DNA of 64,000 nucleotides from Panopea generosa (GCA_029582155.1 CM055897.1:10034482-10098481), one strand, 5' to 3'; counted from the stretch's first letter, positions 1 to 12,114 are shown. Notes: generated from the letters alone by a model not told the origin. Program-made: numbers and translations.

Positions 1-1317
1 CAGAAGCAAAGACGCCACTTGTGTGTTTAAACCCCTGGTAAGCGGTGATCCAGCTTCAGTCCTATCTCCGTCTATGCATCATAATACGAGACTGTGTGGA
101 ATTGATTAAAACTCCTCTTGTTCTTACAGATATGGCAGCATTCATGTTGACAAAATATTAACTCAACTATTATTTATTAACGTATTATTGAAAATTATTT
201 CATCATTAGTGTTTTATATCAAATATAGGTGTTGAATCGAAATCTGGAATTAATGGAATATTTCATTAAATAACGCAAAACCTGATATTTATTTGGAAAT
301 AATATCTGACGACATTACAACTGTATTTATGGGCTATATGTTTGAAGCATTTATTAATATGTATCAGTTACCAAAATTATCTGTTGTATTAATATTGATA
401 TAGTTACATTATTATAACTAACGCACGACCAGTTTAATCCAGCAAATATTAACGGAGAATTTACTCATATTTCATTTTAATTATCATGATAAAGCATTAT
501 TTCAGAAAGTTAACATATGGTCTCTTTGAATAGTTTATTAAAAAAATATATTGAAAAAAGTTTATATAATTTATGCTCGAATTCATATACAGTGGAAAAT
601 ACCAAACATTATTTCATGTACAATCGTATGACGCTCGTACATTTGTTCGTATGGGAAAGGGCAAAAAATATCGTATGAGAATTATGCGTTCTAATTACAT
701 GGTTCGAGTGCGAAAAGTGTATGAATTCTATGCGATTTTTATCAACGTATATAGGGTTAGTATACGAAATTAAATGTATGAATATCATGTATAAATACTC
801 GCGTGCCTTTCATATGTAAACTACGACAATTGTGTATTTGTCATATGTAAAAGTTTCTGTAAACTGTACATATTTTATAAGAAACATACATGTACCAGTT
901 TAAAAAGTGAGGGCAGATTGAAATTGAATGGATATATATCATCCAAACAATTAAAAGCAATGTTTATGCAAGCACGCCGTTTAACTTTATGTTAATCATT
1001 CATAAAGATATCTATACAGGGGCTAGATAAAACTAATTGATTAAATTGAAAAGTAAGTATACATATGTATAACAAGTTATATCAGTAATTTATTCCAATA
1101 TTGTATATTCATTTACAAACAAGAACTATAAATAAAAGAAGATCAAACCTAAAATCTATTCTTTGCAACATATACATTGTTTTTATTTTTATATTATAAC
1201 ATTCAGTGAGCTTTAAAGGCGTGATCAGCGTGCTAGTAAATTAATGTAATTCGTATTTGTGCAATGTATTGACCAGAGTCAACATTAAAGGAATACCGCA
1301 ATTTCCTCTATATATCT
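1..1317. other. AT-rich non-coding stretch
   Basis: No exon, RNA gene or recognisable element was seen on either strand. The single open frame of 66 codons near 573-773 has no recognisable motif and no splice context, so it is not treated as a gene. Confidence 0.5.
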
Positions 1318-1880
1318 TAACATCAGTCTCAACGTGGTTTTAGAATAAGTCATTCAACGGAATCTTCTTTATTATAATTGTTTGATAAAGAGATAGAGAC
1401 AACAGACGAAGGTCAGTTTGTAGGATATGTTATGGTCGATTTCAGAAAAGCATTCGATTAAGTAAAATGAAATACTATTAAAAGGTTAAAGCTTTCCAAA
1501 TGAAGCGATGAATTAAATTGTATCGTATTTTGATGCATACCTTACCGAACGCTCTCAAGTTGTTGACATAAATTGGACTATGTCAGAACAAAAGTCCATC
1601 GCGTGTTGCGTTCCACACTGCTCCAGCCTTGGGCTTGTTTTGTGTTAATCATTTATAAACAACTTAACCATGACGCTTTCTAAAATTGTCTCAGGTACTG
1701 ATTTATATGCAGATGATACTATAATTGATTATTTTAAATCTGAAAAAAAAAGGAAATCTTGAACGAAATGTTCAGTGTTCACTAAATTATATTTTAAATT
1801 GATGTAAATAGAACGAAATGCTTTTAAACACTGCCAAAACAAAAGTCTCAATGTAGATTGGATTTGTCAATAAATCCTGC
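1318..1880 (+). pseudogene. Decayed LINE reverse transcriptase fragment (Jockey/CR1-like)
   Basis: Conceptual translation in shifting frames gives the ordered blocks of a non-LTR reverse transcriptase. A QxGFR-type block is at about 1326. A block ending VDFRKAFD, with the catalytic Asp, is at about 1435-1460. A YLTER block is at about 1540. A degenerate CGVPQGS block reads ACCVPHCS at about 1600. The YADDT catalytic box is at about 1708-1722, followed by an LNTAKTKV block at about 1825. Stops and frame changes occur throughout, so it cannot be expressed. The endonuclease and the C-terminal part are not visible. The block order and spacing make the family call firm; the clade is an inference. 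Confidence 0.75.
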
Positions 1881-2948
1881 GTGAAATATCTAACATGATT
1901 TTTTAAACAAAGTATCTTATTTAATTGAAAAAATAAGTATGGCCAAATGTTCTTTTTAAAGTATGTAGCTAAACTAAATAAATTGTATCCGTTTAGTCAC
2001 TGTTTTTTAGTTCGAGGACAAATGACAGCAGTATTTTTGTATATATATTTTTCCGTAGAAATTAACATCGTTAATTAATGATGCAAGCTAATAATTTTAA
2101 AACGTTTTTACCTTGTTTTATTTTTCTATTTCTATAAATAAGCTGAACATATGCATAAAACATATATTTCAGCTAAAGTTTTTAAAACCGATATTAGACG
2201 ATTTTTCTTTATTATCTCTTTGTACACCATACCTCTGCATACCCCGATTGTTTATAAGATTGTCACGTGGGACATTCAAGTAATGATCCGTTGTATTTAG
2301 AGAAATGGCTAGCTTTAAATCCAACTCGTAGCAATATATACACGGTAACGTATTAAAAGATAAACTTAATATGTGTATGAAATTTCAGTCGTTCGCGCCT
2401 TTTTGGTAAGTTCATTTACTAAACCAGTCAATTTTAGTATTTGTAAATAGTTTACGTTCGACGATTAGGCCAAACTTTAGTAACATGTTGATTTATAATT
2501 AAATTTTTCATTTTAAATCAGAACGTGTGATAAAGTAGTGCACAATGCTGATATATCGTGCTGGTGGTGTTTAATATTGAATTATATCGTCATCTGATTT
2601 TTATAGCCAAAATAAAATCTATATTGAGTCGATTGCTCCATCACAATATCGTTTAACATGTTATTTAGCGGTAGAGAATGACGTTCACATTTATGAATAT
2701 ATAAACTAGAATTTGTATGCAATTCGTATGTATTTATATAAGTTGGAATCTGGTTTCAAATTAAACCAAATCAATTATTTAAGAAATGAGTTAAACAGTA
2801 TATTTTAGTTGATTAGCTGTATTTAAAAACAAATACAGAAAATCAATTGCCCCGAGCAGAATTAAAACATTTGTACTATTGAAATAGTCCATACTGAGTT
2901 ATACTGAGTTATTTTCAAACATGTGTTCAATGTACATGTATAAATGAT

Positions 2949-2985
<37 letters not shown>

Positions 2986-4500
2986 GGTCTGACTGGTTAT
3001 CTTAGTTCAAGTCTAAAAACATAGTTGCACTGTGCTCTGTGTTCTATAAAAATATGGTCTACGGTACCATATATATCGTTTAAATGAATTATGTACATGT
3101 AGTGTTTATTTCTTTAATGTTTGGACCATTGTTTTATTTATCTCACTTTGTTTGAATTCAGTGGTCTATACGGTTTTTTAGGATTGTTATGCAAATTAAC
3201 ATGATTAACCTTTTATACGTTGTGTTATTGTGAACATTGTATACTGTTAATACGCCCAAATCATGAAATATAATAAACATGCTTGTTATTATAGGGTTTA
3301 TTTTGATTCCCCGACAATATATCCATGAAACAACTAATTAAAAACAATCATCTTATTCTTCTATCGTATTTATCATTTTTATTTGTAGAATAAGATTAAT
3401 TTTTATTTTGGGCTACTCTATTTCTATAACACGTCGCCTTAAAAATATATATGACCCCTGACAAAATATCTTAACATTAAGAATATTGAACGTAAATTGA
3501 TGTTTGTTATTTGTTTGGACATGGTTGGCTGAATATGATGTTTTATTTAACACTGACCTAAATCTATATAAAAGCAGTTTTTATCATGACAATAACTCTT
3601 TTTCTTCCATACCGGACAGGAATTTCCGCGTTTTTTTACCGGGTACGGATTTATTTTCCTACACCCCTCCATGCACTCGTCCGACACTGTTGTAACGTTG
3701 GAACAATATATGACGTTACATATTTAAACATGTGCCGTAATATATTAACTTTGACGTCTAGAAAGCCATTATGGTAAAAATAATAATAATACTATCAATT
3801 AATATAAGTATTCAATTGTTTGGTATGCAAGAAAAATAATCTTTCATGGCTTTTTTTCTGTTCAGATAAATAATTCCGTCCCTTGGGATCATAAAATTTC
3901 CTCCGAACCGATTTTTCTATCCGAACCTCCAACCCATGTAGTTACTAAGATTCTTATAATTTTTGGATGTTTTACTTTACTTAGTCCTTTTAAGTATTAA
4001 TTGTGTTTAGGCTACTTTGGTGGGTGAATGTCTTATGCGTTTATCTCGGTCTTGCTGTACCCTGAATTACTATTCTCTTGCTGGTCGGTCTTCTGCAAAG
4101 TTATTCTACGTAAAGTATCACTTGTTTCTTTTTGTAAATATACAAAAGTATTAAATGAAAACGCAAGGTGAATTTCAGAGTCAAATTATTGAAAGCGATA
4201 TTTAGTTTCAGAATGTATATATTAAGGTTTTGCTTTGATAACTTGATCAATAATATTGCTCATAACTCATTAATGAAATACTTGTACAAACATCTTCTAG
4301 AACTGTAAATATCGCTTACTATAGTTTGATAATGTGATTCTGAAATTGGTAAGCCGTTTCTTTATATTTTCAGTATATTACTTGAACAGTTCTGCGTTCT
4401 ACAATATACACATGTTATATGCATGCTGTCGTATTTGTTAGGGTCCAGAATAGTCTGGCGGGTAAACTTTATTTAACACTATCTAGGTTTATGATATGAC
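1881..4500. other. AT-rich non-coding stretch
   Basis: Apart from a (TA)n run at 2954-2983, no gene or known repeat was recognised. Two overlapping short open frames near 3504-3777 have no domain features and no splice signals that would make an exon. Confidence 0.5.
2954..2983. repeat. (TA)n microsatellite
   Basis: About 15 uninterrupted TA dinucleotides. Confidence 0.9.
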
Positions 4501-4512
4501 GTCTGTGAAAGA

Positions 4513-4768
4513 TTTTTTTGAATGGGGGTTAACGCCATTTTCAACACACTTCAGGTTATATTTCTGTAAATTGCACCACTCTATTCCATGTTCTTTTTTT
4601 TTCATTTCTCTTTTTAATGGGTTAAAAGTCATTTTCAACATCTTTCCTTCCGCAAGTAACTGGGCAACTTTCTCACATAAAGCTTTTGGAACTAGCGGGA
4701 CTCGAACTTCGACCGTAGCGGTGAGAATTAAGTGCTCTTGAGAAAGCGCCTTAGATCAGTCGGCCGCG
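4513..4768 (-). mobile_element. tRNA-derived SINE, decayed copy
   Basis: This is the same family as the copy at 57227-57488. Both share the block around GGGTTTAACGCCATTTTCAA, the CTTCCGCAAGTAACTG block, the TTTCTCACATAAAG block and a tRNA-like head on the - strand. Here the B-box complement is at about 4699-4709 with one change, and the A-box complement is at about 4756-4768. A short poly-T at 4513-4519 corresponds to the 3' tail. The imperfect direct repeat GTCTGTGAAAGA (4501-4512) and GTCTGAGAAAGA (4769-4780), matching 11 of 12, looks like the target-site duplication. It is older than the other copy, judged by box mutations and the degraded duplication. Confidence 0.8.
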
Positions 4769-4780
4769 GTCTGAGAAAGA

Positions 4781-5320
4781 ACGACGTTGAATGCACCCGA
4801 AGGTCAGGTTTAAGCTCCCTGGTGATTATTCGTGCTCCTGACCATTCCATAGAGGTGGTCCCTGTTGTCGCTTATATCTACATATATGTATATTATATTT
4901 ATTGTAATCATTTATTATACTAAATTTGTTTTCCGTGTCCTTTGTATCTATATCTACATTTTTATAGATTTTCTTAATTTTGGTATCAACAATTGCTCAT
5001 AAATAGATACTATGGATACAACTACAATTAAAATTATAACAATAATTAGATAATATATGAGTGGTATATCAGAAGAATGTGTAACCCTTTCCATGCTTCT
5101 CATATATCATATGATTTGATATTAAAGTGATATTATAATTAAAATCCTAGGTATAAAAGACTTGTTTTAAGAATAATTGTAAATAACCATTTAAAACATA
5201 AATATCTAATATTTTATTCTACAGTTTGTAACAAGTTAATAGTATTAAAACAATAAATATAATTATACACCTGTTGATTACTATATTACTACTGATAAAA
5301 TTTAAACTAAACACGCTTAC
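4781..5320. other. AT-rich non-coding; presumed first intron of the - strand exon at 5321
   Basis: No exon was recognised here. If the - strand signal exon is real, its first intron begins at 5320 and runs toward lower coordinates through this stretch. Confidence 0.35.
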
Positions 5321-5408
5321 CTGTTCTGGCAGTTGTTGACGCAGATACTAAAGAAATGTTCACTACGACATGGATGTAAAATATAAACAAGTCACGTACT
5401 TCCACCAT
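5321..5408 (-). CDS. Probable signal-peptide first exon of an unidentified secreted protein
   Basis: Reading the - strand from the ATG at 5408, 29 codons stay open up to a clean donor, CAG|GTAAGC, at 5321/5320. The peptide starts MVEVRDLFIFYIHVVVNI and continues to a small-residue segment VSASTT. This is a short N-region, a hydrophobic core at residues 7-21 and a plausible cleavage site near residue 23. The donor is in phase 1, the phase typical of exon-shuffled extracellular modules such as the EGF exons in this window. The ATG context (AAAATGG) is good. No downstream exon was found between 1 and 5300, so the mature protein is unknown. A chance open frame next to a donor-like sequence is the alternative. 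Confidence 0.45.
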
Positions 5409-5723
5409 TTTTATCTCAAAATTTGTATTTTCATTTTATTCTATGATAAACACAATATAAAGCAACTTTGAATATAAACTCCTTTCAAGAAGGAATCAAC
5501 TATCTTAAGATAGATTGGTATATTACTGATACAACGCTAGGTTCTGTTTGCTGGCACTACTACTCTCTGTATATGGTTTTATAGTGTGATAAACGTGTGG
5601 TATTATGTATCATATATTGTATTCACGCTTCCACGAAGCGCACTATATTAGAATAAAATTTCCTGTACGTTCGTACCGTCGTTTGCAGAAATTAATGAAG
5701 CTTGTGATACTGAATAACAAAGT

Positions 5724-5750
5724 AATATATATATATATATATATATATAT
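5724..5750. repeat. (TA)n microsatellite
   Basis: About 13 TA dinucleotides. Confidence 0.9.
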
Positions 5751-5789
5751 CATTATCATTAGGTCGACTGCTTACACTTCACGATATAT

Positions 5790-7115
5790 ATAGGAGGGAC
5801 CACTGGTATGGTCCTCTTTATATGTTAACTTGCAATAAAATTATTTTAGCACCAATAATTTTGTAGCTGAGAAGTGGATAGTTATGTTTCAAGGGTCGGT
5901 GTGTTCTAGTCCTTGTTAGGTTCATTTGTAAGAAACTATAAACATTTTGTTGACAGACGTATATATTCCCTGGTAAGATATATCCTGCAATAAGTGGACC
6001 GAGGAGATTTATAAAATAACGAAATATAGATTGAGTATCAAGATAATTTACATGTGAATAATTTATCATAAGTTCCATAATAGAAAAAAAGAAGATAACG
6101 AATTGTTATATTACAATTATGGTTTTGGCCAAAGTTGTTTGAGATTTCCTGGACTTTATGTTTGGAAAGGCGGCTCGATATTGGAGGAGGTGTTCTGAGT
6201 GACAGGAACAGGATTTCATGGCAGGTAATAAACAAAACATTTGATAAATTTTTAAATCTTGATGATTTTGCCAAAGCTAGACTTTAATATTTTGTTCATT
6301 AACCGAGTGTATTGGTGTTGAATTCGGAGTTTCAACAGTTTTATTTTGTTAATAGTTATGATAAAAGGCATAATTAGTATTGACGTATGTTCTCCGAAAT
6401 ATTACCCCACCTAAGACATACACCAAAGCTAATAAATACATTGGTCAAATATAGCAGAGAATACTTTTTAATGTTTTATGGCAGTTTATTTGTCTAGATG
6501 GAATATATACAAGAATATTTTTTGTAAATTATGATATATCATTGATACCAGAGATACAACTGGCCCCGGTTTCACAAAAATACTTAAGTTATTACTCATT
6601 TAAAAGCTCAGTAACTAACTCAAGTCCACAAACTGACTCCGCTGAGCAAGCAATCAGGAAGGGAATACGCTACTGATTTAATATATGTCATAGTGATACC
6701 CTTTTCAGCAAGTTCCGAGGAGCGTCATCGGACAGAAAGCGATATGGTGCTAGGAGATCGCCATTTCTTGTATTTCATAAGTATATACTGTACCACCAAT
6801 ATCATATTATAAACATAACCATTTTAAATGAAAAGCTGTCTCAATTTAGTGACAACATTTACACGTTAACAGTTAAGATTTTCTCATGTTTCTACATTGT
6901 ATTTGTATATATCTATAATGTCAGTACACAGTACTCGACAATGTGTGTTGACCATGGCCCTGTGTGTAACATTTAGGCAGGTAGGTAAGTAGACATTTCC
7001 AAAGACTTGTTACCTCCAGATCATATTGAATGTAATCAGTCAATAGGGATAAAATAATATTTTATATGAAGTATTTCTTTCTGAATTAGATAAAAATTGC
7101 TATATTTAGTCTTAT
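5790..7115. other. Non-coding stretch with no recognised gene
   Basis: A short hairpin-forming sequence (GGACCA, six bases, TGGTCC) sits near 5796-5813. A GGCCCCGGTTTCACAAAA motif at about 6561-6578 resembles the left end of the inverted-repeat element at 8976, but no matching right end was found. Two overlapping - strand open frames at 5818-6274 have no domain features. Confidence 0.4.
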
Positions 7116-7278
7116 TGTATAAATAAGAGCGTGGTCTATTTGTTTAATCGTTTATTCAGAAACAATGAACACGGTCTGAAAATAGACAATAATGAGACAA
7201 GTTGTAACAATCCTTAACATGTACTGTTTGTAAGTCATTATAGATACTAGTACTATTTATCTCTAAAGACTATAATCA
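7116..7278 (-). repeat. G1 3' LTR (163 bp)
   Basis: Aligns along its whole length with 8686-8854, with about eight substitutions and small indels by eye. Its outer edge is TGT on the + strand. Its inner edge abuts the polypurine tract. Confidence 0.8.
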
Positions 7279-7471
7279 TCTATCTCCCCCAAGTTTTTGG
7301 TAACTGATTCCAAACAAAGACTGAAATGATGGTACAAACATTTGAAAATTAAACGCAAGAAATCAATAGTTTCCTTGATAAATGAGTATATACATGTATA
7401 GTAATTATAATGTCAATTGTCAATAGGAATTAATGCCTATTTTTTTTATTATATAGGCTTATAGCAAAAAG

Positions 7472-8643
7472 TCACATGTTATAATCATTGTGCCATACTG
7501 GCTGTCTTGTAGAGCGGCCTGATCGCCGAACGGTCTGCGGGTGGACAGGGCTGTCAGTTTGGGGTGTATGATCATGAGATGGAGTATTCGATGTCATCAT
7601 GTCTGGTGGTGTCAGCGGGGCGTTTGTTTCGACAGGCCTTTCACCACTAGTAGTATCAGGTCCCTCTGTGTTTGCTGGTTGCGGATCATTGATCAATACT
7701 AATCGACGACGACTTTTATTGTCATTGAGAATTGATGACTTCTGACCAGCTTTTGATTGGGTCAAGGCAGGTGTCAGGTTGGTTGTGATAGTCAGAGGCC
7801 CTGGAGAGCGCGGTAGATTTTCTTTGGTATTACCCAAAGGCTCAAGTCTTATGGTAGGAGGGTCAGGCTTCCACATGCCAATGTCCTTGTCAATTGATAG
7901 GCGTGATGTTATGAGGTAGACAGGAACATATCGTCTAAGAAATTTTCTGTTACGGAGAGTAACACGTCCTGATCCATCAACACGAACCACGTATTGGTCA
8001 AATTGGCGAACTTCTATTACTATTCCAGTCTTGTCCCATTTAAGAGGGTGTAGGCCAAACTGGTTCTGAATACGTACATGGTAACCGACAGAAAGTGGTA
8101 AAAGTCGCTTGGTGTGCTGAGATAAACGTTCTGCTTCTTTCATATGACGCTTCCTCAGTGCTTCTTCCCTTGCTGCAAGTGTTTCATGCCAGGTATTATG
8201 TGGATGGTATCGGCCAGGTGGGATAGGGATGAAGTCGCGAATAGGGCGGCCAAATACGCACATAGCTGGTGAAAGTTTGGTATCTCTGTCAGGTGTGTTC
8301 CTGTATTGTAATATGGCACGCTGGAAGGAATCTGTTTTGGATTTGTATTGTCCATGATCAGCCGTTTGACAGTCTTGGCTCCAACTTCTGCTCGGCAATT
8401 GCTATGAGGGAAAGCAACTGATGAAAGGCGATGATGAACTCCCCAATCCTTCAGATATTTGCGTGTGGCAGCAGATGTAAACTCTGGTCCTACATCAGAG
8501 GCCAACTCATCAGGGATGCCGAAGGTGACAAATGTGCGACGAAGACGGTCTATTAGGCCATTAGCGCCATTTTGAGCCCTTTCAACAAAAGGCCGCCATT
8601 TGCAATGGAGTAAACAAGTAATCGGGAGATACAAAAGAGACAA
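7472..8643 (-). pseudogene. Gypsy integrase C-terminal half, frameshifted (G1)
   Basis: The first part (8643 to about 8335) carries the integrase core. It shows FGIPDELASDVGPEF, with the second catalytic Asp, and PHSNCRAEVGAKTVKRL, with the catalytic Glu. A single frameshift near 8335 moves the rest into another frame. That frame continues with the ILQYRNTPD block, the basic helix region and a GPY/F-like stretch (VGYHVRIQNQFG), and ends in an RRSGRSTRQPVWHNDYN tail at 7472. The zinc-binding HHCC domain and the first catalytic Asp are absent. The motifs match the animal gypsy group that includes mag and Steamer-like elements; that subgroup is an inference. It cannot make an active integrase. 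Confidence 0.85.
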
Positions 8644-8685
8644 TATACAAAATGTTATTTAGTCGGCATGAGGCATAACATACCG

Positions 8686-8854
8686 TGTTCATAAATAAGA
8701 GCGTGGTCTATCTGTTTAATCGTTTATTCAGAAACAATTAACACGGTCTGAAAATAGACAGTAATAACAATAACAAGTTGTAACAATCATTAACATGTAT
8801 TGTTTGTAAGTCATTATAGATACTAGTACTATTTATCTCTAAAGACTATAATCA
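8686..8854 (-). repeat. G1 5' LTR (169 bp)
   Basis: Partner of 7116-7278. It carries a few extra bases near 8764 and 8689 compared with the 3' copy. Confidence 0.8.
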
Positions 8855-8975
8855 TTTATTGTATAATATTCTTAATTAGTCTAACATTACCATGAATAAA
8901 TGACTGCATCACATGCTTTGCAATACTCTATCTCAGATCAGAAAAAGTTCTTAGCCACTGGTCAGACAGACTAAC

Positions 8976-9182
8976 CTGGCTTCCGTTTCACCAACATTTT
9001 ATATAAATACTTAAAAATCTAAATAAGATTTGACTGTTTTTTACTTAATGAATAATCAACATCAATAAAACCATATGCTGTTTTACTGGAACCAGTCGAA
9101 AATCATGATCATCTTGCTGCTTGTTTAGATTAAAGTTACATGTATTAAGTATTTGAAAATATGTTTGTGAAACAGGAGCCAG
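8976..9182. mobile_element. MITE-like element with terminal inverted repeats
   Basis: The left end CTGGCTTCCGTTTCACCAAC and its extension to about 9014 (AATACTTAA) is matched by an inverted copy at about 9145-9182 (TTAAGTATTT through TTTGTGAAACAGGAGCCAG). The imperfect terminal repeats are about 37 bp and the body about 207 bp. No coding capacity is present. No convincing target duplication was found, so the superfamily is unknown. Confidence 0.55.
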
Positions 9183-9348
9183 CTTTTTAAGATCTGCTAG
9201 TGCTCAAAACTAAGTAGGCACAGGAATCTACAAATACAATATTCATTTCTGAAACAGTTACTAAATTAAATTACACGACGTGAATCATAAATTACATTTA
9301 ACTGACAGCATTACTTTGTTGATTTACGACTTCATAAGGTAGATCAAT

Positions 9349-11355
9349 GATGGTGATGATTTAGATATCGAGCTATAAGACAGACCACATGAAATAAATG
9401 AATAATGTTCATGATATAAATATCGAGCTATAAGACAGACTATATGAAGTAAATGAATAATGTTCATGATATAAATATCGAGCTATAAGACAGACTACAT
9501 GAAGTAAATGAATAATGGTGATGATTTAAATATCGAGCTATATGACATAATACATGAAGTAAATGAATAATGGTGATGATATAAATATCGAGATTTATGA
9601 CAGACCACATGAAGTAAATGAATAATGGTGATGATATAAATATCGAGCTATATGACAGACCACATGAAGTAATGAATAATGGTGATGATATAAATATCGA
9701 GCTATATGACAGACCACATGAAGTAAATGAATAATGGTGATGATATAAATATCGAGCTATATGACAGACCACATGAAGTCAATGAATAATGGTGATGATA
9801 TAAATATCGAGCTATAAGACAGACTTCATGAAGTAAATGAATAATGGTTATGATATAAATATCGATCTATATTACAGACCACATGAAGTAAATGAATAAT
9901 GGTGATGATATAAATACCGAGCTATATGACAGACCATATGAAGTAAATGAATAATGGTGATGATATAAATATCGAGCAATATGACACACTACATGAAGTA
10001 AATGAATAATGGTGATGATTTAAATATCGAGCTATATGACATAATACATGAAGTAAATGAATAATGGTAATGATATCAACATCGATCTATATGACATAAT
10101 ACATGAAGTTCATGAATAATGGTGATGATATAAATATCGAGCTATATGACAGACCACATGAAGTAAATGAATAATGGTGATGATATCAATATCGATCTAT
10201 ATGACATAATACATGAAGTTCATGAATAATGGTGATGATATAAATATCGAGCTATATGACAGACTACATGAAGTAAATGAATAATGGTGATTATATAAAT
10301 ATCGAGCTATAAGACAGACTACATGAAGTAAATGAATAATGGTGATGATATAAATATCGAGCTATATGACAGACCACATGAAGTCAATGAATAATGGTGA
10401 TGATATAAATATCGAGCTATATGACATACTACATGAAGTAAATGAATAATGGTGATGATATAAATATCGAGCTATAAGACAGACTACATGAAGTTCATGA
10501 ATAATGGTGATGATATAAATATCGAGCTATATGACAGACCACATGAAGTAAATGAATAATGGTGATGATATAAATATCGAGCTATAAGACAGACCACATT
10601 AAATAAATGAATAATGGTGATGATATAAATATCGAGCTATGTGACACACTACATGAAATAAATGAATAATGGTGATGATATATATATCGAGCTATAAGAC
10701 AGACCACATTAAATAAATGAATAATGGTGATGATATAAATATCGAGCTATAAGACATACTACATGAAGTAAATGAATAATGGTGATGATATAAATTTCAA
10801 GCTATAAGACAGACTACATGAAGTAAATGAATAATGGTGATGATATAAATATCGAGCTACAAGATAGACTACATGAAGTAAATGAATAATGGTGATTATA
10901 TAAATATCGAGCTATGTGACACACTACATGAAATAAATGAATAATGGTGATGATATATATATCGAGTTATAAGACAGACCACATTAAATAAATGAATAAT
11001 GGTGATGATATAAATATCGAGCTATAAGACATACTACATGAAGTAAATGAATAATCATGATGATATAAATATCGAGCTATATGACAGACTACATGAAGTA
11101 AATGAATAATGGTGATTATATAAATATCGAGCTATGTGACACACTACATGAAATAAATGAATAATGGTGATGATATATATATCGAGCTATAAGACAGACC
11201 ACATTAAATAAATGAATAATCATGATGATATAAATATCGAGCTATAAGACATACTACATGAAGTAAATGAACAATCGTGATGATATAAATATCGAGCTAT
11301 ATGACAGACTACATGAAGTAAATGAATAATGGCGATGATGTAAATATCGAGCTAA
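9349..11355. repeat. 55-bp minisatellite array, about 36 copies
   Basis: Head-to-tail copies of a 55-bp unit containing TGATGATATAAATATCGAGC and CATGAAGTAAATGAATAATG. Copies differ by a few bases. Some variants recur in fixed order, for example the GCTATGTGACACACTACATG variant at 10636, 10911 and 11131 (spacings 275 and 220, both multiples of 55). The array lies upstream of the EGF-like exon at 12115. Long open frames on its - strand are a by-product of the repeat. Confidence 0.95.
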
Positions 11356-12010
11356 TCTTTCTTAATTTCTTACATATAAATGACCGGTAAAAATATTATG
11401 TCAGATAACTGTCAGGAATAAGACTCTCTAGAAAAGCATTACGATGTGTTCAATTATCTAAAATCGAAACAGTGTCACCTTTTTTATCTGCAGGATTGCC
11501 ATTATACCAATAAAGATATATGTTATGGAACTGTAAATATGGCTTGCAATAGGATGCTTATGTACGAGTAGATTTTTAAATAAGTAATGATGGGAATAAC
11601 GACACGAAGTAATTATCTCACGTTCAGCTTTTCTCAGGAGAACTAAAAATTAATCAGCACTTTCTGGAATCGACATTACAGGTAACGTAATGGGTATAGT
11701 GCATACCAACATAAAATTCTAATTAGGTTATATATTGTGTATATTCTTGACGAACATGTGAAAATGTAACAACATATATGCCAGTCCTCGATATGTCAAT
11801 CAAAATGTCAATCAAAAGTAAACAGTACACGTGGCCGCCGCTATCTATCAAAAGACAATGTAGCATAGATTTAAAGAGTCAGAGCAAATGTATGACATTC
11901 TAGCAAATATTTGGTATTTGGACTTATTTGTGTATACTGAACAACAAGATTATTTTTTAATACCGCTATAAAATATGCATATCAGAGAAAACAATTATAT
12001 ATTAACTTGT

Positions 12011-12018
<8 letters not shown>
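11356..12018. other. Non-coding stretch between the minisatellite and the first EGF exon
   Basis: No gene or repeat was recognised. Confidence 0.5.

Positions 12019-12067
<49 letters not shown>
12019..12067. repeat. (TG)n microsatellite close to a splice acceptor
   Basis: About 24 TG repeats ending 46 bp upstream of the AG at 12113-12114. The sequence between includes a T-rich tract. Confidence 0.9.
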
Positions 12068-12068
<1 letters not shown>

Positions 12069-12114
12069 AATTGAGATATGGCATTAATCTAACACATGAT
12101 TTTTTTTGTTTCAG

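Larger units (their letters stand above)
7116..8854 (-). mobile_element. G1: internally deleted Ty3/gypsy element (LTR-integrase-LTR)
   Basis: Two near-identical direct repeats bound the unit. On the coding strand each begins TG and ends CA. A polypurine tract (TTGGGGGAGATAG, complement of about 7281-7293) lies immediately upstream of the 3' LTR. Between the LTRs only the C-terminal half of an integrase remains. Gag, protease, reverse transcriptase, RNase H and the integrase N-terminus are missing, and no obvious TGG-type primer site follows the 5' LTR. The bases next to the two ends are CTTAT (7111-7115) and TTTAT (8855-8859), consistent with a 4-5 bp target duplication. This is a deletion derivative that could only have moved with help from another element. 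Confidence 0.8.

Noticed and set aside
573-773. 66-codon basic frame (Arg/Lys/Tyr-rich)
   Set aside because: No homology-type motif, no splice signals; expected by chance in this composition.
5796-5813. Short hairpin GGACCA/TGGTCC
   Set aside because: A six- to nine-base stem alone, with no associated gene, is not evidence of a functional RNA.
9464-9772. 102-codon - strand frame with repeated SSIFISSPLF-type peptide
   Set aside because: It reads through the 55-bp minisatellite; no start context, splice sites or conservation.
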